Origin: Olleya namhaensis
Lineage (GTDB): Bacteria > Bacteroidota > Bacteroidia > Flavobacteriales > Flavobacteriaceae
Direction of reading: 5' to 3'
Assembly (NCBI RefSeq): GCF_900114005.1
Contig: NZ_FORM01000011.1
Location: 1 to 64,000 of the forward strand
Length of the DNA: 64,000 nucleotides
Every line of letters starts with the position of its first letter. Positions within the stretch are counted from its first letter, which is position 1. A program made the translations under genes and the position numbers. Below the pieces are notes generated by a model, which saw nothing but the letters and a program-made list of their open reading frames with translations, searched no databases and had not been told where the DNA came from. Positions 31,496 through 40,679 of the stretch are shown piece by piece.

Positions 31496-32722
31496 TTAGA
31501 ATAATGAATACCCAAATACTATTGATAATGGATTATATTTAGATTCCCATATTAAAGAGTCTTTCAAAAAATCACGGTTGGCTTGATATCTTATCTCTAA
31601 GCTATATTTATCATTTTGTTTGTAACCTATCCCTATAGCTGCATTACCTCTTGTTTTAATATCTATGGAACTTTCGTTTGTACCATTGTCTCTAACAAAG
31701 TCAATTGTTGATTTAGAACTTAAATCAATAATATAGGACGCATTTACGAATAATTTTGAATTATTGTTTAAAAAGAAATAATGTCTAATAGTAAAAGGGA
31801 CTTCAATTGAACTGTATTTTACATTTGCTATTAATGTGCCCGCTAAAAACTCATTTTGTTTGGTTCTTTTTTCTGATTTGTAACTTTGGTAGGTTGGCTC
31901 AATTGCTATTGCCCATTTGTTTTTATTAAATGGTAAAATGTATTCTGCTTCTATTCCAAAACCTAGACTTATTTTGTTTCCAAAATCAGTGTTGTAGGTA
32001 TCGGATGTGGAATTTTGTATTGATAAAGACGAACTATTTAAACGAGGCCTGATTGTTAAATTAAAGAAATCTCTTTTTTGTTTTTGTTCAAAATTGATAA
32101 ACTCTTGATTATTACAGCTATTATATTTTACAAATAAGCGGACCAATTCATTTTTTTTGTATTCTACATTTTCAATTTTACTTAGTGTAATCAGAGGGCA
32201 CTTCAGATCAACTAGTAACTGTTGTTTATATCTATTATTTGTGCCTATATTATTATTGTCAGTGATTTTATATCTTTTGTAGATTAATTGTTCAATATTA
32301 GAACCATCTTTACTATAAAAGTATCTGTTTAAGTTGCTGTCAACATACTGATATAAAATAGCTTTACCTTCAACTAAAACTTTTAAAAAAAGTACTTCTT
32401 CTTCAAATATAGGATTTTTGTCCTCACTTAAATTATGGACAACCTGGCTAGATCTGTCAATATTTACAGTGCTTCGTACATATTTTGAAATATTATCAAT
32501 ACCAAACGCTTTAATTGAAGCAATGGTTAGCTTTTTTGGTTGGCTATTTTCTGATAGTTTATATTCAATTTCAGTTGGATTGTTTTTCCACGCAATATTC
32601 TTGATAAGACAATTAGTCTTTTGATTGGTGCTATCGATATAATAACCTTTTTCAAAAGCAATTTGCGAGTAGCAATTAAAGGTTATAAATGTTATTAATA
32701 GAAGTAAAAATTGTTTTTTCAT
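31496..32722 (-). CDS. Outer-membrane beta-barrel (porin-family) protein
   Basis: 408 residues. Signal peptide MKKQFLLLLITFITFNCYSQ. The first half contains the ATG/strand pattern of a surface or periplasmic domain (YYIDSTNQKTNCLIKNIAW). The second half is a likely small beta barrel with alternating strands (LGFGIEAEYILPFNKNKWAIAIEPTYQ) and ends in a strand with terminal Phe (SIVFGYSLF), the outer-membrane insertion signal. This is the typical PorT/OMP_b-brl layout of Bacteroidota. It is a single gene; no partner suggests a substrate. Confidence 0.75.
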   Translation of the reverse strand: MKKQFLLLLITFITFNCYSQIAFEKGYYIDSTNQKTNCLIKNIAWKNNPTEIEYKLSENSQPKKLTIASIKAFGIDNISKYVRSTVNIDRSSQVVHNLSEDKNPIFEEEVLFLKVLVEGKAILYQYVDSNLNRYFYSKDGSNIEQLIYKRYKITDNNNIGTNNRYKQQLLVDLKCPLITLSKIENVEYKKNELVRLFVKYNSCNNQEFINFEQKQKRDFFNLTIRPRLNSSSLSIQNSTSDTYNTDFGNKISLGFGIEAEYILPFNKNKWAIAIEPTYQSYKSEKRTKQNEFLAGTLIANVKYSSIEVPFTIRHYFFLNNNSKLFVNASYIIDLSSKSTIDFVRDNGTNESSIDIKTRGNAAIGIGYKQNDKYSLEIRYQANRDFLKDSLIWESKYNPLSIVFGYSLF

Positions 32723-32800
32723 TATTGTTTTTATTTGTAAATAGGTTTTTTGTTTTAATTTTATTTATTAAAATGTTATTAGGGCAAGGTTTTATCTAAA

Positions 32801-33163
32801 TTACATGGCTCCAATAACAAACGGGACTTTAGCATTTTCTGAATAGTCTCTTGAAAACCCTGAGTTTTTACTTTTTAAAATGGCGCCAGTACTAATGGCA
32901 TTTCCTTTAAATCCATCGTTGCAATCCACTTCTAAATTTAGTTTTTTAATTTTTCCGTTTTCCGAAAATTCCGTTTTTGAAAAATCGACTTTTATGTTTT
33001 TTACTGTTTTAAACTCTGAAGCTATTTTTATCAATTCACTTTCTGTTGTATTTTCAGTGATTACTAAAAATACTTTATCAGCATCTGTAACATATTTTGT
33101 GTTTGATTCTTTAGAACAACTTAGTATTAAAATTCCGATTAGGACTAAGGTTATCTTTTTCAT
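32801..33163 (-). CDS. Hypothetical lipoprotein
   Basis: 120 residues with signal peptide MKKITLVLIGILILSCSKES (lipobox Cys16). A ferredoxin-like alternation of strands and a helix follows (VFLVITENTTESELIKIASEFKT, then IKVDFSKTEF, LNLEVDCNDG). Small secreted proteins of this look can be partners of peptidases or sensors, but nothing in the context confirms that. No family named. Confidence 0.68.
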   Translation of the reverse strand: MKKITLVLIGILILSCSKESNTKYVTDADKVFLVITENTTESELIKIASEFKTVKNIKVDFSKTEFSENGKIKKLNLEVDCNDGFKGNAISTGAILKSKNSGFSRDYSENAKVPFVIGAM

Positions 33164-33246
33164 TGTTTATCTTTTTCTGTTAGTGTCGAATTTCTTCTTT
33201 TTGTTACCCTTTTTGTCAAAATACTTAGAACTTGATAGGTTGTAAC

Positions 33247-33666
33247 TTAGTTCTGTTTTTTCTCGGTTAAGGTTAGATATCTGTTTTTTCCTAATGTTAT
33301 GTAATACATTGGGTATAAAAAAGCAATTGCTGGTAGTCCCATAAAAAAGGGAGCGTTTATATTAAGCACGTAGGTCAAAATATAATAAAGAAGTAGTAGC
33401 CCAAGCAATATTGGCATAATCCAAGTGCCGTATTTAAATCCACTTAAGGTTAGCATCTTAGTTTCGTCTTGGTTTAGATTTATTTCTATTTTTTGACTTC
33501 GACACCAGTCTATTTTTGCGAAAACCTCGTGTGTTCCGGTTTCTGTTGGGTATTCTTGTGTGTCACCATCGTTTATAACTCCAACCTTTTTGTTATCTAT
33601 ATAAATTCCGATTTCACGTGCTTTATTATTCCATTCAGAGTGTCTTTCTATAATAATTTTGGTCAT
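33247..33666 (-). CDS. Hypothetical membrane protein with PEGA-like N-terminus
   Basis: 139 residues. The N-terminal 70 residues form a small beta domain (GIYIDNKKVGVINDGDTQEYPTETGTHEVFAKIDWCRS) with the 'binds via a glycine loop, then T-G-x-H-x-V' pattern of PEGA-like domains. Two TM helices follow (about 81-100 and 105-127). It is 11 bp downstream of the VF530 gene and may be co-transcribed. Function unknown. Confidence 0.7.
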   Translation of the reverse strand: MTKIIIERHSEWNNKAREIGIYIDNKKVGVINDGDTQEYPTETGTHEVFAKIDWCRSQKIEINLNQDETKMLTLSGFKYGTWIMPILLGLLLLYYILTYVLNINAPFFMGLPAIAFLYPMYYITLGKNRYLTLTEKKQN

Positions 33667-33677
33667 TGATTATTTGT

Positions 33678-34055
33678 TTAAGAGTTATTCTGTTGGCGCT
33701 CTTCTACCATATCCATATACAAGTCCTCTACATGCTCTCTAGCCCAAGCGGTTCTTCGTAGAAAGCCTAAACTTGATTTCATGGTAGGGTTGTAGATAAA
33801 ACAATTAATATTGGTACGATCGCCTAGATATTCCCAACCATAATGCGCTACTAGACGCTCTAAAACCTGAGCTAGCTTTACGCCATGTAATGGATGGTTT
33901 AATTGTGCCTCCGTAGCTTGTCGTCTTATACGTTTAGCCGGTTTTTCTTGATTTGACTCCTTACTATTAGCAGGATTTAAACTTGTGTTGTTGGGTTGCT
34001 CAGAAGGCTTATTTATGTCTGTTAGCTTGTTTTGTTGATCGTTTTTTATATCCAT
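33678..34055 (-). CDS. VF530 (DUF2132) family DNA-binding protein
   Basis: 125 residues. A disordered, Asn/Gln-rich N-terminal 55 residues with a basic RIRRQ patch precedes the conserved domain: NHPLHGVKLAQVLERLVAHYGWEYLGDRTNINCFIYNPTMKSSLGFLRRTAWAREHVEDLY. This HPLHGV, GWxxLG, INCF and FLR-x-TxWAR series is the VF530/DUF2132 signature. The solved family fold binds DNA. The C-terminal part is full length; the long N-terminal extension is more than the minimal domain of about 70 residues. Biological role unknown. Confidence 0.85.
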   Translation of the reverse strand: MDIKNDQQNKLTDINKPSEQPNNTSLNPANSKESNQEKPAKRIRRQATEAQLNHPLHGVKLAQVLERLVAHYGWEYLGDRTNINCFIYNPTMKSSLGFLRRTAWAREHVEDLYMDMVEERQQNNS

Positions 34056-34152
34056 TACGGTCTATGCTTTTTTGCGCCAAGTTTTTGACTACGGATTTTT
34101 TTAATTTAGGTTTGGTAAGATGTGTTAGTAGTAGTGTGTGCTTTTGTTTTTT

Positions 34153-35895
34153 TTATTTAATAAGCTGTGAAGGGTTTGAATCTTTAATATAGATAAGTAG
34201 ATCAAAAAAAGTATTAGGATCATTATTTAAAGATATAAATTGATAATTTGTTTCTAATGCTCCAATCGATCTTTTGACTAGTAGTTTATTAAATAAATTA
34301 TTTTTCAAATAAGGATCAGTTAGCGCAGACTTACTATTTAATAAAATTGTTGGATAATTGTACTTACCCATCAAATTTTCTAATGAGGTACATTTAACAA
34401 GTTTCAAATCATTATCTGAGTCAAGTTTTTTAGTGTCTTTGTCAACTGCGGAATACTTTCCGTTTTCCAAAAGGAATCCTACATTTACATAGCGATCCTT
34501 ATATTTTTCATTTAAAAAACCACCTGCGCTATTAGGTTTTTTTCGAATGTGCTGGTCGTGAGCCCAATAAATCATTTTTTCATCTGAAGCTAATTCTTTT
34601 TCAACATTCCCTATATTAAAAGCTTGTAGACTATCACGAACACTAGTGTATTTCAAGCCTTTATATTGATTTACAAAATACGATTGAGATAGTTCTCTAG
34701 CATTCATTATAATGTTTTTGTCTTGGTTCGTTTTTATTAATTCTTGAAGTATAGAGTTTGAAATTCTAATTTTATCAGATATTTCTGTACTATCTTTTTT
34801 TAATTCTTTTAATATTGTAGAAATATGCGTGTTTCGTTTTGTTCTTTCAGTTAGTATTTTAAGTGCATTTCCACCTGATTGAGAATCTACCCCAACAATT
34901 ATAATTTTATTATTAGTTTTTTTGTTATAATTCTTTAGCCATATAACAAGTTCTTTAAACTCAATTGTATAATAGCTCCAAAAACCTATATTTGCTAATA
35001 TCTTTTTTAAGTTTCCTTCTCCTTTTAGTATATATGTATTTAAATCTTCAGTATTTGTATAATAAGCCTCTAGAGCTATTTTTGTTACATTGTTATTTTT
35101 TATTAGAGTTTTAATTAGGTCTGATTTATAACTGTAAATTTCGCTTGTACCATGTGTGGCTTCGCCTAAGCCTATTATTCTTACTTTTGAATTTTGATTG
35201 GAAATAAAATTGGAAACCTGCTCTAAATTATTGTCTTCTATTTTAGTTATGTATTTACTTAAGGTATTAGTAACTGTATTTAATTGGTTATTGTCCTTAA
35301 AAAAAGACACGTTTTTTATGTCTTCACCATCAATTTTTAACTCAAAATTGTCAAACCAAGCTTTGCCTTTTCCTTGCATCAATCCGCTTAAAACAATAAA
35401 ATTTTCGTCAGTTTTTACAACAGCAGCAAGTGTTATTTGAGTCCAGTCTTCGCTTCCTTTAAGTGTTTTTTCACCAAATTTAAATAATGGGAATGTTCCT
35501 GTGTCTTTATCTCGATGCCCCATTAATCTTAGCATTGCAATAGAATTTACGCCGTATAAAGAATCTGTTTTTACCCAAACGGACAATACAATATGAGCGT
35601 TTTTTTTAATTTTTATTGGGACTGTTAAAGATAGTGTGGCATAAGTTTTAGAATCTTGATTTAAGCCTGTTATACCAACGCTTTTTTTCCCATCAATAAA
35701 TTGAGTTTCGTCTAGATCTATTTGGTAATTTTTGTCAATTAAGTATGATACATCAGATTCTGAACTTTCTAATGTGTCGAGTTCAAAGCTAAACGAATTA
35801 GAATTAAACATAGGTAAACATAACGTAGACTTGTTTTCTTGACTAAAAATTAAATTTGTAATTAATAGTGATGCTATTATTGCGATGGTTCTCAT
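34153..35895 (-). CDS. Erythromycin esterase-family protein, exported
   Basis: 580 residues. Signal peptide (MRTIAIIASLLITNLIFSQ). Residues 20-190 look like a carbohydrate-binding-like jelly roll (LSLTVPIKIKKNAHIVLSVWVKTD, WFDNFELKIDG). The erythromycin-esterase domain follows: IIGLGEATHGTSEIYSYK, IALEAYY, IIVGVDSQSG and YWAHDQHIRK. The Glu and His of GEATHG and the AHDxHI motif are the family's active-site residues. Ere enzymes hydrolyse macrolide lactones, but most exported family members have other or unknown substrates, so resistance should not be assumed. Confidence 0.82.
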   Translation of the reverse strand: MRTIAIIASLLITNLIFSQENKSTLCLPMFNSNSFSFELDTLESSESDVSYLIDKNYQIDLDETQFIDGKKSVGITGLNQDSKTYATLSLTVPIKIKKNAHIVLSVWVKTDSLYGVNSIAMLRLMGHRDKDTGTFPLFKFGEKTLKGSEDWTQITLAAVVKTDENFIVLSGLMQGKGKAWFDNFELKIDGEDIKNVSFFKDNNQLNTVTNTLSKYITKIEDNNLEQVSNFISNQNSKVRIIGLGEATHGTSEIYSYKSDLIKTLIKNNNVTKIALEAYYTNTEDLNTYILKGEGNLKKILANIGFWSYYTIEFKELVIWLKNYNKKTNNKIIIVGVDSQSGGNALKILTERTKRNTHISTILKELKKDSTEISDKIRISNSILQELIKTNQDKNIIMNARELSQSYFVNQYKGLKYTSVRDSLQAFNIGNVEKELASDEKMIYWAHDQHIRKKPNSAGGFLNEKYKDRYVNVGFLLENGKYSAVDKDTKKLDSDNDLKLVKCTSLENLMGKYNYPTILLNSKSALTDPYLKNNLFNKLLVKRSIGALETNYQFISLNNDPNTFFDLLIYIKDSNPSQLIK

Positions 35896-35996
35896 AATTA
35901 CTAGTAGTATTGCGTTTTTGTAGAGGTGTGTTTTGGTTACTAATTTAATAAATAAATAGCAAGTTGGACATTGGTTTATTTGACTCAGCTATTAAA

Positions 35997-36419
35997 TTAT
36001 TTTTTAACCGTCTTAATACTAGTGTTTTTAAGGATTATATCTAGTAGTTTTTGCGTGTCAGCTTCTTGTATTTTAGTCATGTCAAAAGTGACTTTGTCTC
36101 CGTTATCTTTGGTTATAATTAGCTTTTTATCGATAAATTGGGTTGTTTCTATTGTGTTAAAACGGATGTTATTTCCTGTCCAAGAGTTAATCCTTATCAT
36201 CATGTTTGCTTTATTCCATTGGACATAGTTTTTTCTCCAAAAATGGTTACTGTAATATAGTATTTGCAGACAATATCCGATTAGATTTATAGTGTTATTT
36301 GTCTTTGGGTTTTCAAATTTTATTAACTCAAATGTACCAACAAGAATAAATATTAGGGATAGCACTAAAACGGTAATCCACAGCCAGTTTTTATTATTTT
36401 CAAAGTGTATTGGCTTCAT
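35997..36419 (-). CDS. Hypothetical membrane protein, PH-like C-terminus
   Basis: 140 residues. Two TM helices (about 12-33 and 44-60) followed by a soluble 80-residue domain whose strands (MMIRINSWTGNNIRFNTIETTQFIDKKLIITKDNGDKVTFDM) resemble the bPH/YcxB-type domains attached to small membrane proteins. Function unknown. It is not tightly linked to its neighbours. Confidence 0.68.
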   Translation of the reverse strand: MKPIHFENNKNWLWITVLVLSLIFILVGTFELIKFENPKTNNTINLIGYCLQILYYSNHFWRKNYVQWNKANMMIRINSWTGNNIRFNTIETTQFIDKKLIITKDNGDKVTFDMTKIQEADTQKLLDIILKNTSIKTVKK

Positions 36420-36547
36420 TTATTTAAATGTATTCTGTTCTTATTTTATTAGAAGAGAAAACTTACATTTTGTTACACAAAATTTAAAAAAAATCTATCG
36501 TGTAAGATGTTGAAGAAGTACTTCTGTATTTTATATTGTTTGTCATT

Positions 36548-37120
36548 TTAGTTTTTAATATAGACATACCAGTCCCATTGTTCAGGGTTTCCGATACCAA
36601 CACTTGGTGTGTACAGAAATAGATTAATCTTACCTTGAGGATTGGAGTTTCTGAAGTTTGTTACAGCTTCTAAATTACTGATAGCATTCCAGATATTAGA
36701 GTAAGCTATAGTTTCTGGATAAAATGCCGATGGATCGTAGGCTACTATTTCAAATAAGTCAAGTTCTGGTAAGTCCAAAGTTTGAGTGGTGGTAGTAAAG
36801 GTTTCGGTTGTGTTTAATGTGTCTGGGTAAGCTCTTTCGCCAAGTCCTAACCAAATAATGGTTCCATCAAAAATCTTTTCATTCAACTCACTATAATACA
36901 ATTGTATGTCTCCAAAATCTCCTGGTGGATTATATGTTGATGAAATGGTAAAGCTATCTGATTCTGAAAATGTAAGCTCTTTTCCGCCTTCAAATTGGTG
37001 AGTTAAAAAGTCGACTTTTAGTAATAGGACTTTATTGGTTTGTTCAGGAGTTACCGTGTTGTCATCCGTGTTACATGCGCAGATTAAGCTTAAGAATAAG
37101 ATGTATATTATGTTTTTCAT
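36548..37120 (-). CDS. Hypothetical lipoprotein
   Basis: 190 residues. Lipoprotein signal (MKNIIYILFLSLICAC, Cys16). The mature domain is beta-rich and acidic, with DGTIIWLGLGERAYPD and NLFLYTPSVGIGNPEQWDWYVYI near the C-terminus. It resembles uncharacterised exported proteins seen in flavobacteria; no function can be given. Cys16 follows the LICA lipobox motif. Confidence 0.68.
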   Translation of the reverse strand: MKNIIYILFLSLICACNTDDNTVTPEQTNKVLLLKVDFLTHQFEGGKELTFSESDSFTISSTYNPPGDFGDIQLYYSELNEKIFDGTIIWLGLGERAYPDTLNTTETFTTTTQTLDLPELDLFEIVAYDPSAFYPETIAYSNIWNAISNLEAVTNFRNSNPQGKINLFLYTPSVGIGNPEQWDWYVYIKN

Positions 37121-37210
37121 AATTAATGGTGTTATTAAATAGAAGCGCTAGCGTGCTTTTGTTTACTTTAAATTACAAAAAAAATAATACATACTTACTT
37201 ATTAAGTAAA

Positions 37211-38320
37211 TTAGTTAATTAGATTTTTAATAATCTTGTCAAAAAGCATATTTGAAGAATTATCCAAAAGTACGAGACCCGTTTTCTTTTTAGTGTTTCT
37301 TACATAATAAGTGTTTGCTGCCAGCCAGTTACCATTGTGCATAGCTGTATTGTCAGATAAAATTACCCAACCAAAACCATAGTTAGATTTTGTGCCATTA
37401 TTAAGTGTCGGTTTTTTAAATGCTTCTTGTAGATTATTGACACTAATTAGTTTGTTTTTGTACCAAAACTGATCCCAAATTACAAAATCATTAATACTAC
37501 TAAAAACGCCACCATCACCTGCAACTCCATCTATAAAACCGGGTTTTATTTCTCTAATTTCATTAGCAAAATCTTCAAAGCCTTCCGTTTTACCTTGAAA
37601 GGTTTTGTCTTCAGAAATTAGATTCCAAACCCTAGTGTTATTCATGCCTAAAGGGATGAAAATATTAGCTTTCATAAAGTGCTCAAAAGATTGCTTTGAA
37701 ACTAATTCAATTAGTCGTGCTAAAATTATATAGTTTGTGTTGGAATATTCGTATTTATCGTTTGGCGAAAAATTAGGTTTTGGATTGTGTTTTAGAATTA
37801 GTTCTACAGCTTTCTTATTAGTTAGTATTCCGATATCCTTTTTTGTTTTTTTGGCTAAATCAATATAAGAATCGGGTATTCCTGATGTCTGGTTTAGTAA
37901 ATGTCTTATAGTTACATTTTGATACGGAAAGTTTGGAATGTACTTTGACACTAGATCATCGTAATTTATCAGCGTTTTTGATTTTAGAAGCATGATGCCA
38001 CTTGCTGTAAATTGTTTTGATAGTGAAGCTAATCTAAACGCAGAATTGTTGTCTAGATGTTTCGATTTACTAAAATTTGTAAAGCCATAGGTTTTAGCTA
38101 AAAGGGGTCTGTGTTCTTTGAGAATTAATATACCGCCATTAAATTTTCTTTTAGATTGTAATACCTGTATCCATTGATCAATCAATACTGTTTTTTCTTT
38201 TTGACTAGTATTTTTAGGGATGTTTAATTTAGGCACTTGAAGATAAAAAACTTTAAACCAAAGAATGAAACTGACTATTATTAGCACAAGTCCTAATATG
38301 ATATAAAGTGCTATTTTCAT
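37211..38320 (-). CDS. Serine beta-lactamase-like hydrolase
   Basis: 369 residues with an N-terminal TM anchor (about 5-25). Class C beta-lactamase/penicillin-binding fold motifs: SLSK (SxxK; the Ser is the nucleophile) near residue 98, YSN near 188 within YEYSNTNYIILARLIE, and HNG near 337 in place of KTG. These are membrane-anchored enzymes of the AmpH/esterase EstB type acting on peptidoglycan peptides or esters in the periplasm. True antibiotic hydrolysis is possible but not implied by the family. Confidence 0.85.
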   Translation of the reverse strand: MKIALYIILGLVLIIVSFILWFKVFYLQVPKLNIPKNTSQKEKTVLIDQWIQVLQSKRKFNGGILILKEHRPLLAKTYGFTNFSKSKHLDNNSAFRLASLSKQFTASGIMLLKSKTLINYDDLVSKYIPNFPYQNVTIRHLLNQTSGIPDSYIDLAKKTKKDIGILTNKKAVELILKHNPKPNFSPNDKYEYSNTNYIILARLIELVSKQSFEHFMKANIFIPLGMNNTRVWNLISEDKTFQGKTEGFEDFANEIREIKPGFIDGVAGDGGVFSSINDFVIWDQFWYKNKLISVNNLQEAFKKPTLNNGTKSNYGFGWVILSDNTAMHNGNWLAANTYYVRNTKKKTGLVLLDNSSNMLFDKIIKNLIN

Positions 38321-38454
38321 TTATGAGGTTGGTTTTGTTTTGGGGTCACGTATTGCGTTTGTGAATATAAAATATATTCTCCAAAATACTGAATGATTTT
38401 ACACTCAGTTGATAGTCATTTAACTGTATTACACTGTTGTGTGATTTAAACTTA

Positions 38455-39267
38455 CTATAATCCAAAGTGATTTATTGGCCCATTACCTTGACCTAAAACT
38501 TTATGTTGCCCATTAAAAATAGCTTGATTTACATAATGACATCCCTTTTTTACTGCAGTTTCTAAATCATTATTTAAGCTTAAATATGTTGCAATGCTTG
38601 ACGATAAGCTACAGCCAGTCCCATGCGTGTTTTTGGTTTTATACCAAGGATTGGTGATAATTACAGTATCGTCCTTGTCTAATACATATAAAACATCAGT
38701 AATGACATCTGTAGTATTATCTAAATGGCCTCCTTTAAGTAAAACTGAGGTTTGGAATGTTTGTCCAATAGTTTTAGCTGTGGCTTCTAAATTTTGTAAT
38801 TGGATAGGGTGACCTATTAGTAGTTCTGCTTCCGGTATGTTTGGCGTTATTAACGTTGCTTTGGATAAAAACTGTTTTAAATCATTGATGGCAGTGTCAG
38901 TGATTAATTTGTCACCAGAAGTTGCAATCATTACTGGGTCAATAACGATGTTTTTAATATTATAAAAGTCTAATTTTTTACTTACTGCTTTAATAACTTC
39001 TGAAGAATGTAACATGCCTATTTTTGCTGCGTGACATTGTATATCGCTTAAAACAGCATCTAACTGTTTGTTGATATGTGCAATGGGCATAGGATGTATA
39101 TCGGTAACGCCTGTTGTGTTTTGTGCTGTTGATGCTGTTATGACAGATGTAGCAAATCCACCGCAAGCGCTAATGCTTTTTATATCGGCTTGTATGCCTG
39201 CGCAACCACCAGAATCACTTCCTGCAATGGTTAAGACAGTGTTGTATTTAGAAGTTATATTTTCCAT
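38455..39267 (-). CDS. thiD: Hydroxymethylpyrimidine/phosphomethylpyrimidine kinase
   Basis: 270 residues, full length. Ribokinase-like fold with the ThiD motifs GSDSGGCAGIQADIKS (13-32 region), TASTAQNTTGV, DPVMIATSGDKL and KTKNTHGTGCSLSSSIA (anion hole and catalytic Asp/Gly-rich loop). It phosphorylates HMP and then HMP-P in thiamine pyrophosphate synthesis. Its start overlaps the tenA stop by 13 bp, so the two salvage enzymes are translationally coupled. I saw no TPP riboswitch upstream of tenA. Confidence 0.94.
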   Translation of the reverse strand: MENITSKYNTVLTIAGSDSGGCAGIQADIKSISACGGFATSVITASTAQNTTGVTDIHPMPIAHINKQLDAVLSDIQCHAAKIGMLHSSEVIKAVSKKLDFYNIKNIVIDPVMIATSGDKLITDTAINDLKQFLSKATLITPNIPEAELLIGHPIQLQNLEATAKTIGQTFQTSVLLKGGHLDNTTDVITDVLYVLDKDDTVIITNPWYKTKNTHGTGCSLSSSIATYLSLNNDLETAVKKGCHYVNQAIFNGQHKVLGQGNGPINHFGL

Positions 39268-39908
39268 TGTTCTTTGTTATAGGCACTATCCCAGAATAGC
39301 CATTCTAATTTAGAGGCTTTTGTAAAGGTTACTTCCATTTTATGTAAAACGTCTTTATTTGCAGATTCAGCGTATTTATTAACTATAGCTATTGCTTGAT
39401 TTACTGATGCTTCAAAAGCGGCTCCGCCATAAGTATTGATCCAATCTTGATACGGATTGTTTTGTTTGTTGGTTTGGTGCTCTAAAATATAATCTCCAAT
39501 AGCTTTATAAATAGTAAAACAGGGTAGGATAGCAGCCAAGCCTTCTTCTAATGTTTGGTTGTTAATGATGCGTGTTAGGTAACTTGTGTAAAGCTCGCAC
39601 GTAGGAGAGGGGACGTTGTTAAACGTAACTGATTTCATGAAAACGTGATGTAATGCGTTTTCAACAGCAATAATTCCTGTGGCAGCGTCTAAAAAAAACT
39701 GAGTCTCATTACTGTCAGAACACTTGACACCGATAGTAGCAAGATTTTTTTTGTATTCGGCTAAATATAAAGCGTCTTGATTAATATAAAACTCAAAAAC
39801 GGATTGTGGTAAAGTTCCATCCATTAATTGTTTTATAAATGGTTGTTGTTTTATCGCTTCAAGTATTGGTGCTGTTTTGTGGTTAACTTGGTTGTACCAA
39901 TTTGACAT
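39255..39908 (-). CDS. tenA: Aminopyrimidine aminohydrolase / thiaminase II
   Basis: 217 residues, all-helical TenA fold. Family features: N-terminal WYNQVNHKTAPIL, QDALYLAEY near 50, CELYTSYL with the catalytic cysteine near 133, and YGGAAFEASVNQAI near the C-terminus. It recycles degraded thiamine to HMP, the substrate of ThiD encoded directly downstream, so the pair forms a thiamine-salvage unit. Confidence 0.92.
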   Translation of the reverse strand: MSNWYNQVNHKTAPILEAIKQQPFIKQLMDGTLPQSVFEFYINQDALYLAEYKKNLATIGVKCSDSNETQFFLDAATGIIAVENALHHVFMKSVTFNNVPSPTCELYTSYLTRIINNQTLEEGLAAILPCFTIYKAIGDYILEHQTNKQNNPYQDWINTYGGAAFEASVNQAIAIVNKYAESANKDVLHKMEVTFTKASKLEWLFWDSAYNKEQWKI

Positions 39909-39978
39909 AGGGATTCTTTTAGTTTACGAGTTTATTTGGTTTGTAAAATGAAAACTTAAGTAAGGACTTGGATAAGGT

Positions 39979-40560
39979 TTACCCATGAATACCTTCACTT
40001 TTCCCATAGCTTTTTATAAGCTCGCCTTCAAACTCAACCAATTCTTGCCAGCGTTTATCCACGTCAATATCCTGACCGTATTTTCTAGCAAAAGTGATAA
40101 ACGTTGTGTAGTGTCCAGCTTCGCTAACCATTAAGTCGTAGTAAAATTTAGAAAGCTCTTCGTCGTTAATGCGTTCTGACAATAGCTTAAAACGCTCGCA
40201 ACTACGTGCTTCTATCATTGCGGAGAATAATAAACGATCCACCATAGACTGCAATCTGCTACCGCCTTTGTTCATAAACTTATACAGCTCGTTAACATAA
40301 TGGTCTTTGCGCTCGCGACCTAATGTGTAGCCTCGCTTTTTAATAATTTCATGAACCATCTGAAAGTGTTCCAATTCTTCTTTAGCTAGCTCTAAAAGTT
40401 CTGTAACTAAATCTACTTTTTCCGAGTTATGCGTAATAATGGTAATCGCATTAGTCGCTGCTTTTTGCTCGCACCAGGCGTGGTCAGTCAAGATTTCTTC
40501 TATGTTAGACTCGGCGATAGTGACCCAACGTGGATCGGTTTCTAATTTAAGGTGAAGCAT
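39979..40560 (-). CDS. miaE: tRNA 2-methylthio-N6-isopentenyladenosine hydroxylase
   Basis: 193 residues, ferritin-like di-iron four-helix bundle. Iron ligands can be read as the paired Glu/His motifs DHAWCEQKAA, EELEHFQMVHE, IEARSCERFKLL and SEAGHYTTFI. MiaE hydroxylates the isopentenyl group of the hypermodified A37 base in certain tRNAs and uses oxygen. A promoter motif lies 49 bp upstream. It is transcribed separately from tenA-thiD (70-bp gap). Confidence 0.9.
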   Translation of the reverse strand: MLHLKLETDPRWVTIAESNIEEILTDHAWCEQKAATNAITIITHNSEKVDLVTELLELAKEELEHFQMVHEIIKKRGYTLGRERKDHYVNELYKFMNKGGSRLQSMVDRLLFSAMIEARSCERFKLLSERINDEELSKFYYDLMVSEAGHYTTFITFARKYGQDIDVDKRWQELVEFEGELIKSYGKSEGIHG

Positions 40561-40608
40561 AATTGTAGTGCGCTTTTAGGTTTTGGCATTGTGCCTTTAT
40601 AGGTTACA

Positions 40609-40616
40609 CAAAGATA
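40609..40616 (-). promoter_or_regulatory. Promoter -7 motif of miaE
   Basis: Minus strand TATCTTTG fits TAnnTTTG; the ATG is at 40560. Confidence 0.45.
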
Positions 40617-40679
40617 ATTATAATTTATACTTTTAAGGTAATGTCACTTAAGTTGATTAAAGTTGTGCGTGTTTTATTG

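Noticed and set aside
39909-39975. TPP riboswitch upstream of tenA-thiD
   Set aside because: No CTGAGA or ACCTGATCTGG-like conserved thi-box elements are present in the short leader.
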